38,111 nucleotides of DNA from Acidobacteriota bacterium (lineage in GTDB: Bacteria > Acidobacteriota > Terriglobia > Terriglobales > SCQP01). The notes below the pieces were generated by a model that did no database searches, was not told the DNA's origin, and saw nothing but the letters and a program-made list of their open reading frames with translations. Positions 14,782-23,122 of the stretch are shown piece by piece; the stretch's first letter is position 1; each line of letters starts with the position of its first letter. The position numbers and the translations under genes are program-made. The stretch lies in assembly GCA_027451805.1 (NCBI GenBank), contig DAIDIF010000167.1, positions 1-38,111 on the forward strand, read 5' to 3'.

Positions 14782-16392
14782 TCAGTGCCCGATATCGGGG
14801 CGGAAGACCGGCTTGGCCGTGGTGCCGGTGACGCGCAGGGGGATGGTGAGGCCGCCTTTGGCGCCGCTCGTCTGGCCGCTGCCGCCGCTGAGAGCGCCGA
14901 GCGCGCCGCTCAGGATACCGCCGATCTTGCTCTTGCCGGCCAGGTTGCCCACCGCGTTGGTGACCGCGTTGGCGGCGAGCGTCGCCACCAGGTGGCAGTC
15001 GAGCTGGCCCGCCGTGCTGATCGTGCCGTTGCCGCGCAGCGTGCCGACGGTGGGCACGATCAGGTTCACGTTTTGCAAATTCGTTCCGCCGGCGTCGAGC
15101 CGGAGGTTGGCGCTGAGGGTTTGAATCAGCGTGTCCGATCCGGCGCGGCCCAGGCCGGCGAAGGCCTGCAGCGCGCCCAGTTCGCCGCCCAGGTTGAAGC
15201 CGGTCATTTTGGCGTTGGCGAGGTTGACCGGGCCGGCGATGATCAGCTTGTCGAGCGGGCCGGTGAAGGCCAGCGCGGTACTCAGCGTCCCGGACTGCAG
15301 GGCGGCGCCGTCGGGCAGGGTCATGCCGAGCGCGGGGAACATGCCCTGCAGTTCGGTGGCGGGCATGGATGTGCCGTTCAACTTCATATCCAGCCTCGGC
15401 GTGGCGCCCGCCAGGTTGTAGGTGCCGGTGAGCGTGGCCAGCGCCTGGCCGACGTGCACCGCGCCCTGCGTCAGCGCGCCCGTGCTGCGGCGCAGGTCGT
15501 AGGCGGTGGCGTAGGCGACGTTCACGGGTACGGCCGCGGGCGTGGCGTCGGGCGCGAAGCGGACACGCTCGGCCTGGAGCGTCCCCCGCGAGGTCGCCTG
15601 GCGGCCATTCGAGGTGAGCGATCCGTCGAAGGAGACCGTGCCTCCGATGCCGGCGGAGGGCGGGATGAAGCCGGTGGCGGCGAGATCGAAATTCTTGACG
15701 CTGAGCGTCAGCCGGAACGGCGTCAGCGCCGCGTTGGCCGCATCGACCGGGCCGGCCGTGCCGTCGAGCTTGACGGTGCCGCCGCCGGGCGTGTCGGCCG
15801 TGAAATGCAACGGAAACGCGGAACGGTAGGATACGTTCGAGGCTTCCAGATTCACGCTGGTATAGCGCGTCACCTTCGCGCTGCCGGCGTCGCCCACGGT
15901 CATCGTGCCGTTGGCGAGCTTCAGCTCTCCCACCGAAAAGTTGTTTGCCGCCGACGCACTGGAGGCAGGGGCGGCGGCGGCATGCGGCGCGGCCGCGGGT
16001 CCGAGGCTCGAGTAGTTCCACCGGCCGGAGGGCGAGCGCAGCAACGTGATCCGCGGATCGGTGATGGTGAGGGACGTCACGTCGAGCCGCTTGGAAAAAA
16101 TCAGCGGCATCAGCGACACGCCGGCGCTGAGGCGTTTCGCGCTGAGAAACGGCGTGGCGCTGAAGGCGGCGTCGTCGGCCACGGAAAAGCCGTCCACCGA
16201 AACGCTGCCGGTCAGGACCGAGAGCTGGATGCTTCCGATCTCGACCTTGCGCCCCAGCGCGCCCGTCAGATAGCGCTCCAGCATGGGCTTGAAGGTGTTG
16301 GCGTTGATGAACAGCGGCAGGACCAGCGCGATGAGCAGGAGCAGAACTACGATCGAGCCTGCGGCGATCCAAAGCTTCTTGCGCACATGCAC
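14782..16392 (-). CDS. AsmA-family envelope protein
   Basis: A 536-residue protein. Residues 9-30 form an N-terminal membrane anchor (LWIAAGSIVVLLLLIALVLP), immediately followed by FINANTFKPMLERYLTGALGRKVEIGSIQLS, the hallmark opening of AsmA-like proteins. The long remainder is beta-strand-rich with repeated 'GTxxx...L...A' patterns, typical of the AsmA/DUF748-type groove that moves lipids between membranes or affects outer-membrane assembly. A Gly/Ser-rich C-terminal segment (GALGALSGGSGQTSG) precedes the last strand. The start has GGGAGG seven bases upstream. It stands alone on the minus strand, convergent with the rtcB operon. Confidence 0.8.
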   Translation of the reverse strand: MHVRKKLWIAAGSIVVLLLLIALVLPLFINANTFKPMLERYLTGALGRKVEIGSIQLSVLTGSVSVDGFSVADDAAFSATPFLSAKRLSAGVSLMPLIFSKRLDVTSLTITDPRITLLRSPSGRWNYSSLGPAAAPHAAAAPASSASAANNFSVGELKLANGTMTVGDAGSAKVTRYTSVNLEASNVSYRSAFPLHFTADTPGGGTVKLDGTAGPVDAANAALTPFRLTLSVKNFDLAATGFIPPSAGIGGTVSFDGSLTSNGRQATSRGTLQAERVRFAPDATPAAVPVNVAYATAYDLRRSTGALTQGAVHVGQALATLTGTYNLAGATPRLDMKLNGTSMPATELQGMFPALGMTLPDGAALQSGTLSTALAFTGPLDKLIIAGPVNLANAKMTGFNLGGELGALQAFAGLGRAGSDTLIQTLSANLRLDAGGTNLQNVNLIVPTVGTLRGNGTISTAGQLDCHLVATLAANAVTNAVGNLAGKSKIGGILSGALGALSGGSGQTSGAKGGLTIPLRVTGTTAKPVFRPDIGH

Positions 16393-16461
16393 CTCCCGCG
16401 GCCTTGGGCCGGGCGGTAACCCGGCAAGGCGTCGTTCGCGACCATCATACCGCCGGCGGTG

Positions 16462-19263
16462 TCATGGCGCCGGCGGCGGGGAGGCGAGGGCAGCCGCTTT
16501 GCGCTCGAGCAGGAGCAGGCCGTGCCGGTGGGCGTCGGCGGCGAGAGCGGCGAGGCGGACGCGGGCGGCGGGCGCATCGGTGCGCAGTTCGAGCTGGGCC
16601 AGCGCGAGGCGGGCGTTGGCGGCGATCTGGAAGTAGCCGAGGCGGCGGGCGGAGGCAAGCACGCCCTCGAGTTGGCGGCGCAGGACGGCGAGGTCGGGCG
16701 GTCCCGGGGCGCGCGCCAGACGGGCGGCCGCGATGCGGGCCGCGACGGTCGTGGCGGGGAGCGTGAGATAGGGGTAGGGGTTGGAAGGGGCCAAGCGGAG
16801 AGCGGAGGCGACCGCCTGGCGCGCTTCGTCAAGCCGGCCTTGGTGGAGCAGCGCGCGGGCCAGGTCGGTTGCGGCCTGCATCTGGTCGAGCGCGAGATGG
16901 AGCGCGCGAAACTGGGCAAGCGAGGAGCGGAGTTGTTGCTCGGCGTCGGAGGGATTGCCTTGCTCGAGCGAAACCTCGGCGAGAGCCGCGCCGGCCTCGT
17001 AGATGCCAACTGGAGCGCCGCGCTGGCGGTAGATGCCGAGAGCATGCAGCGCGGCCGAGCGCGCGGCGGCGAGATCGCCCGCCGCCAGCTCGACCGCCGC
17101 GATTACCTCATCCGCACCGGCGAGGTCGTTGGTGTTGTTGCGGCGGCGAGCCATGGCGAGCGATTCCAGCGCCAGCCGACGGGCGCCGGCGACGTCGCCT
17201 TCATCCAGATGGATGCCGGCGATGCTGTAGAGCAGGTAGGCGGCGCCGTGGGGATCGCCGGCTTCGATCTGCGCGCGCGCGCGCCGGTACTGGGCTTCGG
17301 CCGCATGCAGTTGGCCGCGGAGCATGAGAATGTCGCCCAGATTGCCCTGCGCCGCGGCGGCGTCCTCCCGGTCGCCGCATTCGGTCCAGGTCGCGGCCGC
17401 CTGGCGAAACAGCGCCTGCGCGCGCGCCACCTGGCCCTGGTTCTCGTAGCCGACGGCCATATTGTTGAGCACCACGCCGGTCTTTTCGTGCTCGTGCAGC
17501 GGGGCCAGCAGCGCCAGCGCGCGCCGGTAGTAAGAGCGCGCGCCGGAGATGTCGCCCGCGCCGCCGCGGCGATCGCCCATGGTGCGCAACGCATCCGCGG
17601 CATAGAGATGGTTGCCGGCCGCGAGGAAAATCCCGTAGGCCTGCCGGCAGTGCGCGTTCGCTCCTTGCGGATGGCCGCTGTACACCTGGTTGACGCACTG
17701 GCTCAGGCGAATATGGGCGTAGAGCAGCGCCTGGCCGCGGGATTGCGCCTCGGCGGCGGCCCGTTCATATAGCGGCTGCACGGCCGCGCTGCGCGCTTCC
17801 GTCGTGCTCAGTGCCTGCCAATAATCGAGGCGCGGGTCTTGCCCGGCCGGCGGCGGCAGCGCGCGCAATTGCTGGACCACCGCCAAGGCTTGTGCGTGCT
17901 GGCCGGCGGCGTTGAGCGCGGCGATCAACTGCCCGGCATGGTCCAGGCTGCCGGGATCGAGCGCAAACAGGGCGCGGTAAGCGCCGATGGCCTGGTCCGG
18001 CTGTTGCCGGCTGGCGAAGTAGGCGCCCTCGATGCGCAGCCGATCGGTTTCGGGCAGGCCCGAGGAGAGCTGGTAAGCACGCTGGATTTCAGCGTTGGAT
18101 TTTTGGTCATAGCCCAATCCCTGCCATGCGCGCGCGAGCATGAGATGCACCAGCGGGAAGCGGGGGTCGAGCTGTTCGGCCTGGAGCAAGAGGTCCTTCG
18201 CGGCGTCCACGTCGGCGGCGCGAAGCTTGGCGAGGCCGAGCGTATAAAGACGGTTGGCGTCGGGGTTGGCGGGGAAGGTGAATACGATGCTGGCCGCAGC
18301 GGAGCCGGATGGCGACGGCAGGTGCAGACGCGCGCCGAGATCCGCGCCGATTTTGGTCACCAAGGCGAAAAACTGACGTTCGTTGCCGCTCTCGGCGCCC
18401 TCATAGAGGAGCTCGCCGGTGGCGGCGTCCTGGAGACGGAAATCCACCCGCAGCAGGTCATCGCGCGCTGTGCCGATGGTGGCAAACGAACCCAGCACGA
18501 GGAGCTGGCTGTCCAGTGCCTTGCCGATGCGGAAGGCGGTGGGCGGGCTGAGAGAATCGGTGGGCGACCAGGGCGAGGCGAGGCGGAGTTGGGCCACCGC
18601 CCCGCCGGGCACAACCTGGAGTTTTCCGGCGGCGCCGAGTTCGGTGCGCAGCATATCGGCGAGCGCGGGCGCGAGCCAGGCGTCGCGGGCGCGTCCGGAG
18701 ACGTTTTGAAAATCAAGGACGGCGACCGAACGGCGCGGCGCAATCAGGCTGGCCGCCGCCGCGGCGGCGGCGCCGCGAGGCGATGCCGCGGGCTTGCGCA
18801 GGGCGATCGCCGCCAGGACGGCGAGCAGGGCCAGGGGCGCGGTGGCGAGCCAGAGCCAGCGGCGCGATGGCCGCGCCGGCGCGGGCGACGGCGGGCGGGA
18901 ATCGGCCGAAGCGTCGGGCGCGGCCGTTTTGACGCTAAGCGGAGCGATAAATCGGTAGCCATGCCGGGGGATGGTTTCAATGAAGCGGGGGTTGTCGGCG
19001 TCATCGTCGAGCGCGGCGCGCAGGCGTTTCAGGGCGGCGTTGAGATTGCCCTCGAAATCCACATGGGTTTCCGCCGGCCACAGAGCGCGGCGAAGCTCCT
19101 CGCGGGTGACGACCTGGCCGGCGCGCTGCAACAAGGTGGCGAGCACGCGAAAGGGCTGGTCCTGGAGGCGAATCGCCACGCCCTTGCGCGTGAGCCGGGC
19201 ATTCTGCAAATCCGCCTCGAAAAGGCCAAAGCAGAACACGCGAGATGGGGTAGGGCCGCTCAC
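16462..19263 (-). CDS. CadC-like winged-helix regulator with membrane anchor and TPR domain
   Basis: A 933-residue protein. Residues about 8-105 are an OmpR/CadC-type winged helix (FGLFEADLQNARLTRKG, then LLQRAGQVVTREELRRALWP and FIETIPRHGYRFI). A Pro-rich linker and one membrane segment follow (about 133-153, LWLATAPLALLAVLAAIAL). Next is a TolB-N-like domain (SVAVLDFQNVSGRARDAWLAPALADMLRTEL) and then a long array of Ala-rich TPR helices to the end. Such CadC-type sensors, with DNA binding in the cytoplasm and a periplasmic sensor part, are highly expanded in Acidobacteriota. It diverges from the secreted-protein operon at 19431 and may control it. The signal sensed is unknown. Confidence 0.85.
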   Translation of the reverse strand: MSGPTPSRVFCFGLFEADLQNARLTRKGVAIRLQDQPFRVLATLLQRAGQVVTREELRRALWPAETHVDFEGNLNAALKRLRAALDDDADNPRFIETIPRHGYRFIAPLSVKTAAPDASADSRPPSPAPARPSRRWLWLATAPLALLAVLAAIALRKPAASPRGAAAAAAASLIAPRRSVAVLDFQNVSGRARDAWLAPALADMLRTELGAAGKLQVVPGGAVAQLRLASPWSPTDSLSPPTAFRIGKALDSQLLVLGSFATIGTARDDLLRVDFRLQDAATGELLYEGAESGNERQFFALVTKIGADLGARLHLPSPSGSAAASIVFTFPANPDANRLYTLGLAKLRAADVDAAKDLLLQAEQLDPRFPLVHLMLARAWQGLGYDQKSNAEIQRAYQLSSGLPETDRLRIEGAYFASRQQPDQAIGAYRALFALDPGSLDHAGQLIAALNAAGQHAQALAVVQQLRALPPPAGQDPRLDYWQALSTTEARSAAVQPLYERAAAEAQSRGQALLYAHIRLSQCVNQVYSGHPQGANAHCRQAYGIFLAAGNHLYAADALRTMGDRRGGAGDISGARSYYRRALALLAPLHEHEKTGVVLNNMAVGYENQGQVARAQALFRQAAATWTECGDREDAAAAQGNLGDILMLRGQLHAAEAQYRRARAQIEAGDPHGAAYLLYSIAGIHLDEGDVAGARRLALESLAMARRRNNTNDLAGADEVIAAVELAAGDLAAARSAALHALGIYRQRGAPVGIYEAGAALAEVSLEQGNPSDAEQQLRSSLAQFRALHLALDQMQAATDLARALLHQGRLDEARQAVASALRLAPSNPYPYLTLPATTVAARIAAARLARAPGPPDLAVLRRQLEGVLASARRLGYFQIAANARLALAQLELRTDAPAARVRLAALAADAHRHGLLLLERKAAALASPPPAP

Positions 19264-19285
19264 CGGACCTCACCCCGCCATTTTG

Positions 19286-19305
19286 TCACATGTGCGGCCA
19301 TGTGA
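19286..19305. promoter_or_regulatory. Inverted repeat in the divergent promoter region of the CadC-like gene
   Basis: TCACATG, six bases, CATGTGA lies 23 bases upstream of the CadC-like start and 126 bases upstream of the secreted-protein operon. It is a good candidate for the regulator's own binding site. The half-site order is the reverse of a CRP site (TGTGA-N6-TCACA), so it is not a CRP box. Confidence 0.4.
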
Positions 19306-19354
19306 ATTGTTTTCAGCCGCTTAGCAGGTCATACGCACGCCACGTGCTCGCCCT

Positions 19355-19383
19355 TTGACACCGGCGCCGCGCGGCTGCAATTC
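19355..19383 (+). promoter_or_regulatory. Candidate promoter of the secreted-protein operon
   Basis: TTGACA (19355-19360), a 17-base spacer, then CAATTC (19378-19383) as a weak -10. It lies 47 bases upstream of the ATG at 19431, which has a strong AAGGAGGA ribosome site. The -35 box is perfect; the -10 box is poor. Confidence 0.4.
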
Positions 19384-19430
19384 TCGCACCTGCGGACGAT
19401 GCCCGGCGCGAATTTTAAGGAGGACAGCCA

Positions 19431-20918
19431 ATGACAAACCGCATCTTGGCGTTGATGATCGGTGCGGCTCTGGGAGCCGGAACCGCTTATGGGCAAATGG
19501 GGCAGGTGAACGGAGGCTCGGGGCAGAGCCACGTGCCCTGCCAGGTCACGCGGCTTCGACTGCGCATCGGGACCGGCAGCGATGATCTGCGCGGCGGTCA
19601 GGACAACTTAAACATCATCATTTTCTTTTCCGCGGGCCCAGCGCAGGTCGCCGCCAACGTCAACCAGGGCCACAACTGGCCCAACAACAGCGTCAACAGC
19701 ATCAACATTCTGCTGTCCAGGACGGTGCGGCCGGATGAGATCAAGGCGCTGCGCCTGGTCCACATCGCCGACGCCAGCTTCAGCCTCAACTTGGGGGAAC
19801 TGCTGACGCCCGGTGCGCCGATCGCCCTTGCGCAGGCGTTTCAATCGCCGGACAACTGGAATATGAACGCGCTGGCGGTTGCTGCCATCGGCAGCGGCGG
19901 TGGCGTCCGCATCGCCAATTATGGGTTCCATAGGTTCACCGGCAGCGATCCCACCTTGACCGTCGCGACCACACGGCCGGCCACCCACTGCCCTGCCGGC
20001 GAGCTGAATACTGCTACGGGCGGCAGTGGACCGCGGCTGAGCATGGCGGGCGGCCGATCCGTGATGCCGGGGTTGAACAACGCCGACATGCTGCGGATGG
20101 TGAGGTCGGGCGCGCCGGATTCAGCGACCGTGGCCAAGGTCCGGTCGACGCCGGCAAATTTCGATGTCTCGCCGGCGACGCTGGAGGCCCTGCAACGGCA
20201 GGGCGTGAGCCCGGAGGTTTTGAACACCATGGTGATCCGCGAACTTTTGGCGCGGAAGGGCGCGGAAAGGGGGCGGGGCGGCGCAGTGGCGCTGAACCCG
20301 CAGCCGTATCCTCCGCGGGGCGCGCTGTTGGGTGCGGGCGCGCCGCGCACCCTGCTGGGGGCACCGGCCAATCCGGGAATGAGCCCCGGCAGCACCTCCG
20401 CGCTCATCCCTGCGGTGCAGCGGCCGGCGATCACCGATGGCACTCGGCCGGGGGCGCCCATGATCGGAGCCAGCCGGATCATGAGCGCCCCCGGCTTTGC
20501 CCGCGGCGGGCGGATGGCGGCGATGCAGCGCGGCCCCTCGCTCGACGCGGCGGCGCAGTGTGCGCGGAATGCCACACGCCGGATTGTGAGCGTCAGCAAC
20601 AGCGCCGGCAGCCCGGTGCGCGTGTTGGCGCCGGGGCAGCAGTACACCATTCGGGGGTGCTCGTTCGGGGCCATCAGCCGCAAGGGCGATGCGGCGATGC
20701 TGTTGCCGCGTTCGGCGGGCGACTTGTTCCGGATCGAGTTGAATGTCATCTCGTGGACCGACCAGGCGATTGTGGTTTCCTTTCCCTCCGACCCCGCCTA
20801 TCTCGCCGATCTGCGCCAGTACGGGGGCGCCACCAGCGGGCTCCGGCTGACGCTGCAAATCCTTCCCGGAGCGGATGTCTCACTGGGCGACATCGGATAC
20901 AGCACGGTTCCGCAGTAA
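19431..20918 (+). CDS. Secreted protein with PLAT-like N-terminus and a short shared domain
   Basis: A 495-residue protein with a signal peptide (residues 1-21, ILALMIGAALGAGTAYG). Residues about 38-185 carry TRLRLRIGTGSDDLRGGQDN and further strands, resembling a calcium/lipid-binding beta sandwich, though this is uncertain. Residues about 215-265 (LNNADMLRMVRSG, then FDVSPATLEALQRQGVSPEVLNTMV) are a helical domain also present in the next gene. Pro/Gly/Ala-rich low-complexity sequence follows. A C-terminal block of about 100 residues (IVSVSNSAGSPVRVLAPGQQ and on) looks like an IPT/TIG-type beta domain. It is first of four secreted-protein genes read in the same direction. I do not recognise a named family for the whole protein. 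Confidence 0.75.
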   Translation: MTNRILALMIGAALGAGTAYGQMGQVNGGSGQSHVPCQVTRLRLRIGTGSDDLRGGQDNLNIIIFFSAGPAQVAANVNQGHNWPNNSVNSINILLSRTVRPDEIKALRLVHIADASFSLNLGELLTPGAPIALAQAFQSPDNWNMNALAVAAIGSGGGVRIANYGFHRFTGSDPTLTVATTRPATHCPAGELNTATGGSGPRLSMAGGRSVMPGLNNADMLRMVRSGAPDSATVAKVRSTPANFDVSPATLEALQRQGVSPEVLNTMVIRELLARKGAERGRGGAVALNPQPYPPRGALLGAGAPRTLLGAPANPGMSPGSTSALIPAVQRPAITDGTRPGAPMIGASRIMSAPGFARGGRMAAMQRGPSLDAAAQCARNATRRIVSVSNSAGSPVRVLAPGQQYTIRGCSFGAISRKGDAAMLLPRSAGDLFRIELNVISWTDQAIVVSFPSDPAYLADLRQYGGATSGLRLTLQILPGADVSLGDIGYSTVPQ

Positions 20919-20934
20919 CGCGGGAGGGTCAACA

Positions 20935-22092
20935 ATGATCGGGCGCAAGGTTTTACGGCGAGCGGCGCTTGCGGTGGTAACCGCGGCGATGGCGGCGCTT
21001 CCCTGCGTGTTGGCGGCGCAGCGGGCACAGAAGCCGCTTACCAACGCGGACGTCACCGCGATGGTGCAGCTGGGGCTGCCGGCGCAGCCGATCCTCGATC
21101 TGATCCGCTGCCGCACGCCCGGCTTTGACGTTTCGCCCCAGGCCAAGGCCGCGCTATTCGCGGCCGGTGGCGCCGCGCGCGCCGGTGACATGCAGCGCAT
21201 CTGGGAGGCGATGACGAACGCCGCGCGGGGCTCCGCGCCCGGCCAACGGATCGCGCAAGCGACCCATGGCCGGGGCGGCGAGGACGCCGGCTCGTGTTCG
21301 CAGCCCGGGACGCCAGCGGGCGCCGCCGCGGCGGCGCTTTCGCCGGCGCCTGCCGCGGCCAAGCCGCGTGGGCCGTATTGGGCCATGCCGACGGTGGCGC
21401 TGCTTGCCGGCGGCGGCACGCAGGCGCTGGCGATGGAAAAGACGCAATTGGCGCAGACCAAGACCAAGCCGCAATCGCTGGCGGGCCTGGCCGAGGATAC
21501 GGCGGTGACGCAGGGCCTGCAGGCCGGCATCAACACCGCGACCCAGAGCGCGGCCGAACACATGAGTTCGCAGCTGGGGAGTTCGGCGGTGATGCAGGCG
21601 GGGGCCGTCTTCGGTGGCCTGATGGGCCACCGAACGCCGGACGTGACCTATGTGTGGGGCGTGCCGGGACCGGCATCGTCGAACGTGCTGCAAACCACCA
21701 TGCCGGCGTTTCAGGTGGACTTTGCCCGGGCGCCGGGGGTGAACCCCGACGATTTCGTGCCGGAGATCGTGAAGCTGACGCCGGCGCAGAACACCTGCCG
21801 GCTGGTGGGGGCGACGCGCGGCAAGCAGGATGCGGCCTCGCAGGATGCGGCGGACTGGCAGGTGTACTCGGGTTTTGTCGAGGACCGGGTGGGGGTCGAG
21901 CTGCGGAAGCAAGCCCGGGGAGAATACGCCCTCTCGCCCGCTTCGCCGCTGGTGCCGGGCGAGTATGCGGTGGTGCTGCGCCCGGTGCGGCGCAACCAGA
22001 AGTTTTCCGGCGGGGACGTGTCGCGCGGGCAGGGCGCGGGGCTGATGTTCGACGCGCTCTGGACGTTCTCGGTGGCCGACACGGCCCAGTGA
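20935..22092 (+). CDS. Secreted protein of unknown function sharing a short domain with its neighbour
   Basis: 385 residues from the ATG at 20935, with GGGAGGG six bases upstream. The signal peptide is residues 1-26 (KVLRRAALAVVTAAMAALPCVLAA). Directly after it, residues about 29-80 (LTNADVTAMVQLGLPAQPIL, then FDVSPQAKAALFAAG) repeat the small helical domain of the upstream protein. An Ala/Gln/Thr-rich central part (TQALAMEKTQLAQTKTK) may be helical. The C-terminal half (YVWGVPGPASSNVLQTTMPAFQVDF to VPGEYAVVLRP) is beta-rich and unfamiliar. It sits 16 bases after the previous gene, so the two are surely co-transcribed. Confidence 0.75.
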   Translation: MIGRKVLRRAALAVVTAAMAALPCVLAAQRAQKPLTNADVTAMVQLGLPAQPILDLIRCRTPGFDVSPQAKAALFAAGGAARAGDMQRIWEAMTNAARGSAPGQRIAQATHGRGGEDAGSCSQPGTPAGAAAAALSPAPAAAKPRGPYWAMPTVALLAGGGTQALAMEKTQLAQTKTKPQSLAGLAEDTAVTQGLQAGINTATQSAAEHMSSQLGSSAVMQAGAVFGGLMGHRTPDVTYVWGVPGPASSNVLQTTMPAFQVDFARAPGVNPDDFVPEIVKLTPAQNTCRLVGATRGKQDAASQDAADWQVYSGFVEDRVGVELRKQARGEYALSPASPLVPGEYAVVLRPVRRNQKFSGGDVSRGQGAGLMFDALWTFSVADTAQ

Positions 22093-22118
22093 TTGCTCGC
22101 GATGGAAAGCGGATCAGG

Positions 22119-22634
22119 ATGAAGGCATCGCATGCGGCAATCGCACGGCTGGGGTTGGCGGTGGCGCTGTGCGCCGCCGCGGCCTATGGCGCCACACCCG
22201 ACCCTTGTGCCTTGCCCACCTCAGCCCAAGCCGGCGCCGCGCTCGGAGTCGCCACGGTGGGGCCGGGCAAGCATCTCAATGCGTACCTTTGCGCGTGGGG
22301 CGAAGCGGGCAAGCCGATGGCGAGCGGCAAGGCGGTGCGGCTGCATGTGCTCGGGCCGGTCGGGAGCATGACGCCGGCACAGATGTTCCACAACATCAAG
22401 ACGCCGGTGCCCGGGTTCTTCCTGCCCGCGCACGCCATCGTGAAAACGCCCGTCCGCGGGGTCGGGGACGATGCGGTGTACGAGAGGGTGGGGTACGGGA
22501 CGCCGGAGCTATCCGTCAAAAAAGGCGGGAACGGGTTCCAGATTTCGATCCACGGGCTGGCGGGAAACCAGACCAGCCTCATCGAAGCAAGGGAAAAGGA
22601 GCTGGCGCTGGCGGTCATGGCCAAGCTGCCTTGA
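22119..22634 (+). CDS. Small secreted protein of unknown function
   Basis: 171 residues, with a signal peptide (residues 1-24, ARLGLAVALCAAAAYGA). The mature part begins DPCALPTSAQAGAALGVAT and contains LNAYLCAWGEAG; the two Cys could form a disulfide. This resembles the DUF3558-like or 'DPCALLT..EA...LG' layout of small secreted or lipoprotein families, but I cannot assign it. The start is an ATG with GGATCAGG just upstream, 26 bases after the previous stop. It is third in the operon. Confidence 0.7.
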   Translation: MKASHAAIARLGLAVALCAAAAYGATPDPCALPTSAQAGAALGVATVGPGKHLNAYLCAWGEAGKPMASGKAVRLHVLGPVGSMTPAQMFHNIKTPVPGFFLPAHAIVKTPVRGVGDDAVYERVGYGTPELSVKKGGNGFQISIHGLAGNQTSLIEAREKELALAVMAKLP

Positions 22635-22662
22635 GGGGAAGACCGAGGGAAGGAGAACTACG

Positions 22663-23103
22663 GTGAAGAAAATCATGAGGCTGGCGATCATGGGTTTGGG
22701 AGGGGCGCTGGTGCTCTTCCCGCAATCGGCAACGCTGAACGTGAAGCCGGGGGAGTGGCACATGAACATGACCTCGGTGATGATGGGCAAGCCGATGCAA
22801 TACGATTCGTGCATCAAGGCGAGCGACCTGAACCTTTCCACCTGGACCTCGGGCACGCGGTCCAGATGCACGTGGAAGGTTCTCACCGCCACCAGCACCG
22901 ACTTGGAATTGCAGGGGTCGGGCTGCAGGATGGGCAAGGGCCCCGGCGCCGGCACCGCGCAAATTCACGCAAAAATTCACGCGACTGATTCCGAGCACAC
23001 GCAGGGCTCATTCGACGTCACGATCAGCGTCTACGGCCAGACCATGTCCAACCACGCCAACTTGACCGGAAGCTGGATCAGCCCCACCTGCACGAACAAT
23101 TAG
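22663..23103 (+). CDS. DUF3617-like secreted protein
   Basis: 146 residues from a GTG with GGAAGGAGAA eight bases upstream. A short signal peptide (residues 5-22, MRLAIMGLGGALVLFPQSA) leads to LNVKPGEWHMNMTSVMMGKP, then DSCIKASDLN. This is the pattern of DUF3617 proteins ('pGxWev..tt...Gxp....CvtpedL'). Four Cys (CIKAS, CTWK, GCRMG, SPTCTN) suggest two disulfides. A short direct repeat in the DNA (AAATTCACGC twice, near 22970) gives IHAKIHA. It ends the four-gene run and is convergent with the gene at 23123. Confidence 0.7.
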   Translation: MKKIMRLAIMGLGGALVLFPQSATLNVKPGEWHMNMTSVMMGKPMQYDSCIKASDLNLSTWTSGTRSRCTWKVLTATSTDLELQGSGCRMGKGPGAGTAQIHAKIHATDSEHTQGSFDVTISVYGQTMSNHANLTGSWISPTCTNN

Positions 23104-23122
23104 CCGGCCGTCAGGCGCGGCT

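Noticed and set aside
14677-16419. Long plus-strand frame across the AsmA gene
   Set aside because: Antisense shadow in GC-rich DNA; the AsmA frame has a membrane anchor, ribosome site and family signature.
17839-19305. Plus-strand frame antisense to the CadC-like gene
   Set aside because: No recognisable domain; the opposite strand encodes a clear winged helix, membrane segment and TPRs.
19286-19305. CRP/FNR site
   Set aside because: The arms are TCACATG...CATGTGA, the reverse half-site order of a CRP box.
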